Assembly: GCF_021730395.1 (NCBI RefSeq) | Contig: NC_069367.1 | Location: forward strand, 3,594,501-3,658,500 | DNA length: 64,000 nt | Origin: Mercenaria mercenaria | Taxonomy: Eukaryota; Mollusca; Bivalvia; Venerida; Veneridae | Direction: 5' to 3' | Made by a program: the position numbers and the translations under genes | In this document: positions 57,501-64,000 of the stretch, piece by piece | Layout: the number at the start of each line of letters is the position of its first letter | How positions within the stretch are numbered: position 1 is the stretch's first letter | The notes under the pieces: generated by a model | The model's input: the letters and a program-made list of their open reading frames with translations, nothing else | Told to the model about the DNA's origin: nothing | Database searches by the model: none

Positions 57501-58990
57501 AGCAACAAATGATTGTTTGTATTTGAAAACTTCATCAAGAATGCGTGAATTAGTTTTCATATAGTAGTTTTCTAAATCATACGACAATCTAGGCAGAAAT
57601 AGTTCTCATGGATTACTTAATATTATCTCTCGGAAAACTGCATTCCCTTACCGAAATCGTTTAATAAGGAGATGCTTTGACAAACTACCTCACAAGTTCA
57701 CATTGAAATTATTTTTAGCAATGTTACAAGCAGAAAAAGGCTTAACTGAAATTAAATACACAAGAAAAGGCGTTTAATTAAAGCAGTTCCTTTCTAATTC
57801 ATTGGATTATTTGGCAAGTAGGTATAAAGAGTAAAGGAATTATATGAAATGACGGAAAAGCACACCCTGTAATTGCTGGATTTTAATCTTTCTGGGAATG
57901 TTTTTTTTTTTCAGAGTCTGCATATACTTTGTCGCAATATTTTTTTTTTCACATGAGGTAAATATCAGTTCGACATGAAGTTATACGATTTAATAAATTA
58001 GAAGTGGTACATGTATTAGAGGTTAAATTATCTATTTATATAACGAGCAAATCTAATTGTATATGCAATTAAGGAATCGAAAATAATATTGCTTATCATA
58101 TATGCGAGCTTTGCTTGAAAATACAAATGAAGGGATGTGATTAGTGACCAAATCCTGTTCATTGAAAGGACTCAAGGTGTAGTTTTTAGTATTATAAATT
58201 TTCTTCTGTAAAACGTAAATATACTGTAGCGCTAAACGACGATGACATCATAGACCACCATTAGAGAAATCTTCTGATGATTCCTTGCGTAGATGTCTTT
58301 AACTTAGTTTTACTGGGAAGTATGTATTAATTGATTGGATTTATCAATTTTAATAGGAGAATCTGCACTGTAAAATAGTTTACAACAAGGTGTAAATGCA
58401 TTAGAAAAAGCGTTCTTAAAATTGAAACAGATATTTTTTCTATTGATTTTGAGTTCTGACCACAGTGTCGGGGCATTAAGCTGATCCGACAAACTCATAC
58501 AGATAACAAGGGTATATAGATACATATAATTATGCTAATCGACTATTGTAGTGATAGATTATCAGACTATTTCTATTTTAAATCGAACATACTGCGCCAT
58601 TAAATAGACATTTGCTCACTTAATATCGTTATTCAGTCGTTTTCGTCACTTTTTGATATTTATGGATATAATTTTCATTTTAAGCATAATGAATTCCATC
58701 CTTTTCCATAAAAGTGTTTTTTATCTGCTAGAATAAACATTACCTTCACTAAATATATCAATTTTGCAATCATAACATAGTTTTCAAAGACGTTGTCACA
58801 TGTAATTATTCAGCAACAAGTTTTGTTATTTTCTCTTAAGCCGCCATATTTATGACGTCATAACTTTTTCCAGTCGCGTGTCTGGAAAGAGATACATGGG
58901 AAATTACGATAACTCACTTCAATCTACAATGTGGTATAGGTCTCTATATTTCTCAATATTTTTCGCACGGCGGCCCATATTCCCACAAAT
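54580..58990. other. Long intergenic stretch, no gene supported
   Basis: Read on both strands. Short frames at 55732-56031 and elsewhere have no family resemblance. A short protein-like piece, MAFKNHQSWRGPPPSLATIK, near 56798 follows a CAAAGCAG acceptor-like site and could be an isolated exon, but nothing joins it. Confidence 0.4.
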
Positions 58991-59008
58991 TGACATGCAC
59001 TAATTCGT

Positions 59009-61169
59009 TCACAGCTGAAGCTGCAGGTGTAAGTCCAATGACATTATGCCGCAATATAAAGAAAGCTAAAAAATGGGTGTTGAGAACATTAAGGTTGGCT
59101 ATGACAACAAACAACAAGTGTTCACGTCTGACCAGGAAGCAGTGCTTGTGAAATATCTATTGACTGCTTCAAAAATTTACTTTGGACTCTCGCCTAAAGA
59201 CGTCAGAATACTTGCATACGAGTGTGCTTCTGGCTTTGACATCAGTATGCATGACAATTGGAAGGCAAACAAGTGTGCAGGCTCTGACTGGCTTTCATCC
59301 TTTATGCGAAGGAATCCTACATTGTCTGTTAGAGTGCCGGAAGCTACAAGCTTGTCCAGATCGTCTAGCTTCAATCGTAACAATGTTAACTTGTTCTTCT
59401 CTATACTGAGGAAAGTGTTAGACAAATATCATTTCCCTCAACATAAAATCTGGAATGTTGATGAAACTGGAGTAGCTAACGTTCAAATACCAAGACTGAT
59501 TATTGCTGAAAAGGGTAGGAAACAGGTTGGGGCTATGACGTCTGGTGAGAGAGGTAGTCTGGTTACATTATGCTGTGCTGTGAGTGCCCCGGGAAATACG
59601 ATTCCTCCAATGTTAGTTTTCCCAAGAACTCATTTCAAGCAACATTTTGTACATGATGGTCCAATTGGTTGTACTGGCAGTGCTCATCTATCTGGGTGTA
59701 TGACTGCAGATAATTTTCTTTTATTTCTTCGACACTTCGTGGAGCATGTCAAACCATCAAAGGACAGCCCAGTACTGCTTTTGTTAGACAACCATCATTC
59801 ACATATAGCTGTTGACATCCTAAACTTTGCCAAAAGTAATGGTATTGTTATGGTCTCGTTCCCTCCACACTGCAGTTTAAATTGCAGCCGCTTGATCGAA
59901 CTGTATTTGGACCATTAAAGCACAATGTTGCCACAGCTATGGATGCATGGATGGGATCCAATCCGGGACGATGCCTCACAATATACAAAATTCCATCAGT
60001 TGTAAGAGAAGCGTGACCGAAGGCCTCAATATCAACAAACATCATCAAAGGTTTTGAAGTTTCAGGCATCTGTCCACTTAACCAGGAGATATTTCATGAT
60101 GATGATTTTGCTCCTTCGTTCGTGACAGATCGTCCAGAAGGAGACACCAACAATTCGGTATCTGACGAATTCAAGCCAACAGACAAATGCACTAATACAA
60201 ATCCTCCGTCTGTATACAGTTCAGCTTCAGGTAAAAGCATAGAAATCTCAGAGGAAACCGATATATGGAATACTATTGGTACACAGCTAAATGACATGGG
60301 TCTCGAGCTATGTTATATTCGAGGAGATGGTCATTGTTTAATAAATGCATTTGTGAAGAATCTAGAGTGTAAAGAATTAGATAAAAGTAACATTTGAGAC
60401 CTCTTGCTAAAATATTTTCAAAGAGGTAGAGGCACATGCTGAATACTATAAGAGTTTCTTGCCAGAAGGTAGACAACTTAGGTCTGATATTCAAAACTAC
60501 ATAGACAGAAAACAGTATAACTCTGAGACTGTGGATCTGGTACTGGGCATGCTCTGCAACTGCTTTAGTGTTACTGCAGTGGTACATAAACGGACGGCAA
60601 GATTGCGGTTTTAGTAACCCGCCTGGTCGCCAAGGTGTACAGTCAAGAGGTAAAGTTTATCTGGCACTTAACGGTCTCAGTGCTTGTGCTCACTACAATA
60701 CTGTCAGAAAAATAGTTACCCAAAACCCTACAATTGAACTTACGTCCGAAACTGGTGTAAATCGAAGTACTGCTCAGGAGACCGGCAAAGCACAAGTAAA
60801 TGGCTTATCATCCCCTGTTAAATCAGGCATTGGCTTCTCACCAGAATTAATCCGTTACCAAAAGCTAAACCAAGATCACAGCAGACTAAGGGTCGTAAAA
60901 AGCGTAAATGTTCAATACTGACTGACACGCCTGAAAAGGAAGCCATTGAACGGGAACAGCAACAGAAAACAAAGAAAACTAAGAAACCTAAAATGAACGG
61001 TGGTAAAAAGAAGACAAAGCCATATTCCAACTCAAGGCCCAGAGAAACTTGGATTAAATGTGATGAGTGTAGTGGATGGGCGCATACCGAGTGTACCAAT
61101 GTAGATAAAGGCTGTGTATTTATTTGTCTTAACTGTGCTTCAGATGTTGATGATGACTTTAGCTACTGA
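59009..61169 (+). pseudogene. pogo-like transposase with an inserted OTU-type domain, decayed
   Basis: A psq-type helix-turn-helix relic (TAEAAGVSPMTLCRNIKKAK, about 59010-59071) precedes an 846-bp frame starting at 59073. That frame holds a CENP-B-type DNA-binding region, then WNVDETGV and LLLDNHHSH, the first two catalytic acidic motifs of pogo/DDE_1 transposases. A one-base loss near 59884 shifts LQPLDRTVFGPLKHN (third motif) into another frame, which continues with a stop near 60016 through GFEVSGICPLN and DDDFAPSFV. From about 60280 the product resembles an OTU cysteine protease: IRGDGHCLINAF (Cys codon 60335), LRSDIQNYI, and VYLALNGLSACAHYNTV (His codon 60691). Transposase-type tail sequence then returns: GIGFSPELI, RKKRKCSILTDTPEKEAIE and a PHD-like WIKCDECSGWAHTECTN..FICLNC ending at 61169. 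At least five breaks. Terminal repeats were not found. Confidence 0.72.
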
Positions 61170-61880
61170 CAAAATTGCACAACAATGAATAGTAAACTGT
61201 ATCAAATAGCCCCGTTTCATGTAACAATTAGCCCCGAGCACGGGGCTAATTGTGTGTGTTTCTTTTAAAATGCGTTCTATAACCTAAAGTAGTATTCTTG
61301 TTAATAAAGTACAGTTTGCGTTATCATTCTTAAATTTTGTTTTTTCTTAGACTGTAAAGGCATACAGACACTAAATAGAAAAATGGCGCGAAAAAAATGG
61401 CATAATGGCGGACACAAATAGTCCTCAGTTTTTTTGCTCTGTAGAGCTATTTTCCTTATTTTCTTTGCAATTTTTTTGCTAAAATCACATGACAGATCTA
61501 TGCTTGACATGTAGGTAGCATTTTCATAATGAAATAACAACATGACAAAATTTTTCATGGAAACTTAGATCATACACCACTAGTATAATTTGGGGACTCA
61601 TTTTTTAGCTGATTTTGCAGTATGTGTGTTTGACTGAAATTATTTTTCTTGCATCAAACATGACCGCCACTTTTCTTTTGATTTTTCTTTAGCACTAATA
61701 ATATTTTTCAAGAAAATGTAGGTTACAAACATTTAAAATGGGTCCTGGTGTGTGCTGCGGCCATTGGAAATAGGTCAATTTTATATAGAATAAAGAACAA
61801 AAACTATTTAGTGTGTTATAACCTAAAGCACGTTTTGAATTAGCAAAAGTTTAAAACATGTATCAACTAGCCCCGGTCTC
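61170..61880. repeat. Region with AGCCCCG hairpin and duplicated segments
   Basis: A perfect hairpin AATTAGCCCCG..CGGGGCTAATT lies at about 61227-61252. TGTATCAAATAGCCCCG at 61199 recurs as TGTATCAACTAGCCCCG at 61859, and ATAACCTAAAG occurs at 61277 and 61815. This fits the end of the transposon or a separate repeat; the boundaries are unclear. Confidence 0.4.
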
Positions 61881-61884
61881 CCCT

Positions 61885-63720
61885 ACCAAGTAGATCTTTA
61901 TCTACTAATAATTCGTCTGCTTTAAAAGAAAGTTATTTTGTTAAAGAGGCTATACAAAGTTTATTAGACAGAGGTTTAATTGAACAGTGTGCAGATATAC
62001 CTACAGTTGTTAATCCTTTGTCTGTTTCTACACAAAACAATGGCAAAAAACGTCTTATTTTAGATTTACGGTTATTCAATAAACAAGTATGGAAACAGTC
62101 GGTGAAATATGAAGATTTGAGAATAGCACTCATGTATATCAAAAAGGACAACTGGATGATAAAATTTGATATTCACTCTGCACAAACAGAATTTCTACGG
62201 TTTTCTTTTGTTGACATGAAAGGTATAGTTCGCTATAAAATGTTATCTTTAGTACTCCCATTTGGATTAGGAGTAGCACCTTATTTGTATACAAAATTGA
62301 CCCGCCCTTTAATAGCAAAATGGAGGGGAGAAGGAAAAAGGGTAATTATGTTTCTTGATGACGGTTTTGGTGTTGCAGATAATGTGGGGTTAACTAAAAC
62401 TTGTCCATGGATGTGAAGCAAGATTTGCTTGATTCGGGTTTAATACCCAAGGCTGGTAAGTCACAGTGGTGCCTGGTACAAATTTTGGAATGGCTTGGTG
62501 CTGTTTTAAATTCTATTGAATTTACTATTAGTATTCCTCAGCGCATGATTAATAAAGCAATGTTAGTGCTCCATGAGCTGAAAATGTCAAAATTGGTCCC
62601 TTTTAGAAAGATTATTCCAATGAGTATTGTTGTAGGTCCTGTATCACAAATTATGACTCGTTTTATGAGCATGGATATTTTGCAAGCCCGTACATGGAAT
62701 CTTACATAAAATTGTCCGTAGAGAGTCGACAGCATTCAGCATTCTGGGAAAATACTTTGATTTCTCTTAACGCACGGCACTTGAATACCTCAGATTATTG
62801 TTCTAGGATCGTTTATAGCGATGCCTCTAATACAGCATTTGCGGACTATGAAGTAGGTACTGTAAACGGGGTGTCTCACGGGACATGGTCTCAAGAAGAG
62901 TCCCTTAAGTCCTCCACGTGGAGAGAACTATGTGCCGTTTATAGGTTATTACGGTCTTTAGTTCATGTATTAGGGATTCAAAGATTGAAGTGGTTTACAG
63001 ACAACACAGGCGTATGTACTATAGATCAAAAAGGGTCTATGAAACAAGAATTGCAAGACTTAGCCTTAAAGATTTTCAATTTTACCTCGATACATTCTAT
63101 TCATTTAGAAGTAGAGTTGTTACCAAGGAGTATGAATGAAAGGGCAGATTATTTATCAAAAGTGGTAGAGACTGATGACTGGGGGATATCTTTTGAAATC
63201 TTAAAAATGATACAGGAAGGAGGGGGAACATTAGATATAGACTTTTTTTTTGCGTCAGAACATAATGCGAAATTGCCAATTTTCTATTCAAAATTTTGGT
63301 GTTACAAGTCTTCTGGTGTAGATGCATTTACTTTTGACTGGGGCAAAAAGTTTGGGTTATATGTTCCTCTTGTTATTTTAGAAAGCAGGGTCTTAAAGAA
63401 AATGGAAAAAATGTAAAGCCAGAGGTATTTTGGTTATTCCCGAGTGGACATTTGCCAATTTTTGGCCATTATTGTGCTTAACAAATGGCATTTGGCAGTT
63501 TTTTTGTGAAAGACTGGATGTATTTACCCGCAGATAAAGAATCCTGTACTGCATGTAAAAACGGGAAAGGAATGTTTGGGACTGGAAATTTGAAATTCAA
63601 TATGTTAGCTTTGTATGTGAAGTTTAAATAGAATAAAGGAAATAACTTATTTATACATAAGTGTATATTACAAACTAAGTTGCCTCCCTTGGTATATTGG
63701 CGTGGCTGCATTTAGAAATA
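61885..63720 (+). mobile_element. DIRS-like retrotransposon fossil (RT and RNase H)
   Basis: The left part is a reverse transcriptase with RLILDLR, a conserved KFDIHSA segment and the FLDDG variant of the catalytic box typical of DIRS-type elements rather than YxDD. Further right is an RNase H region (YSDASNTAF.., FTDNTGVC). The sequence after it resembles the region that follows RNase H in DIRS elements. No tyrosine recombinase, gag or terminal repeats were recognised. The copy is partial and broken, with at least two interruptions, and is a fossil of moderate age. Confidence 0.7.
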
Positions 63721-63817
63721 GCTGGCAGTAAACTGTCTAGGCGCATGCTTTGGAACAACATGTTATTTTTTCATGTTGGGAACTATGTGTGGATATAGGC
63801 ACATTGTATTTGTATCA

Positions 63818-63831
63818 GACTTAAGTCTGGT
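63818..63831. repeat. 14-bp palindrome near the window edge
   Basis: CAGACTTAAGTCTG, followed by GGTACTGTGTG. The GGTACTATGTGTG motif recurs after the larger palindrome at 63941. Confidence 0.7.
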
Positions 63832-63940
63832 ACTGTGTGTTACACATAGGGATGAGATATGATTATGTATGTATCTTTATGGTTATATATAAATATGGGT
63901 TTAGTACCGAGATAATGGTTGATAGGCATATGTCTTTTAA

Positions 63941-63962
63941 CAGTTTGCTTATAAGCAAACTG
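63941..63962. repeat. Perfect 22-bp palindrome
   Basis: CAGTTTGCTTA followed by its exact reverse complement, then GGTACTATGTGTG. It forms a pair of similar palindrome-plus-GGTACT modules with 63818-63845. Confidence 0.85.
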
Positions 63963-64000
63963 GGTACTATGTGTGATTATTGCGCATAGGGTTGTATTAA

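Noticed and set aside
60273-60587. Minus-strand frame across the OTU-like region
   Set aside because: The opposite strand has the protein signatures. This frame has no resemblance.

Overview
The window is nuclear DNA of an animal, most likely a bivalve mollusc (a heterodont clam is my best guess). The grounds are short spliced genes with GT-AG introns and consistent phases, an AT-rich background, a RING-less B-box/NHL-type protein of the sort expanded in bivalves, and dense repeats that I associate with bivalve genomes: tRNA-derived SINEs ending in an AAAC tail, and elements built around 145-170 bp core repeats with subterminal hairpins. The species assignment is inference; no search was run.

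Six host genes can be supported. From left to right they are: an intronless ankyrin-repeat gene on the minus strand (7.2-8.3 kb); an unrecognised three-exon coiled-coil gene on the minus strand (12.4-17.7 kb); a three-exon membrane-anchored FkbM-type methyltransferase on the plus strand (23.3-29.2 kb); a three-exon minus-strand ETFBKMT/METTL20 homologue, a lysine methyltransferase of mitochondrial ETF-beta (38.4-40.9 kb); a MID1IP1/Spot14-family gene on the plus strand (42.6-43.1 kb); and a single-exon B-box/coiled-coil/beta-propeller protein on the plus strand (47.9-49.6 kb). They show no sign of functional clustering.

The rest is mostly mobile DNA. The main pieces are a direct duplication of a hairpin-ended element (1.3-4.1 kb), several palindromic MITEs, a 43-bp minisatellite split by a tandem element (10.8-12.1 kb), a near-perfect 490-bp palindrome centred on a MITE (16.1-16.6 kb), LINE fragments (15.7, 19.7 and 53.3 kb), a nested TTAA-flanked element in the methyltransferase intron (27.4-28.6 kb), four elements sharing the same ends but carrying different cores (26.4, 34.0, 37.4 and 49.9 kb), and a DIRS-like fossil running towards the right edge (61.9 kb onward).

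The most unusual object is a decayed pogo-like DNA transposon at 59.0-61.2 kb. An OTU-type cysteine-protease domain appears to sit between its DDE transposase core and its basic, zinc-finger tail. A second curiosity is an 87-bp tandem array just downstream of the FkbM gene that looks like repeated copies of the end of the gene's own last exon.
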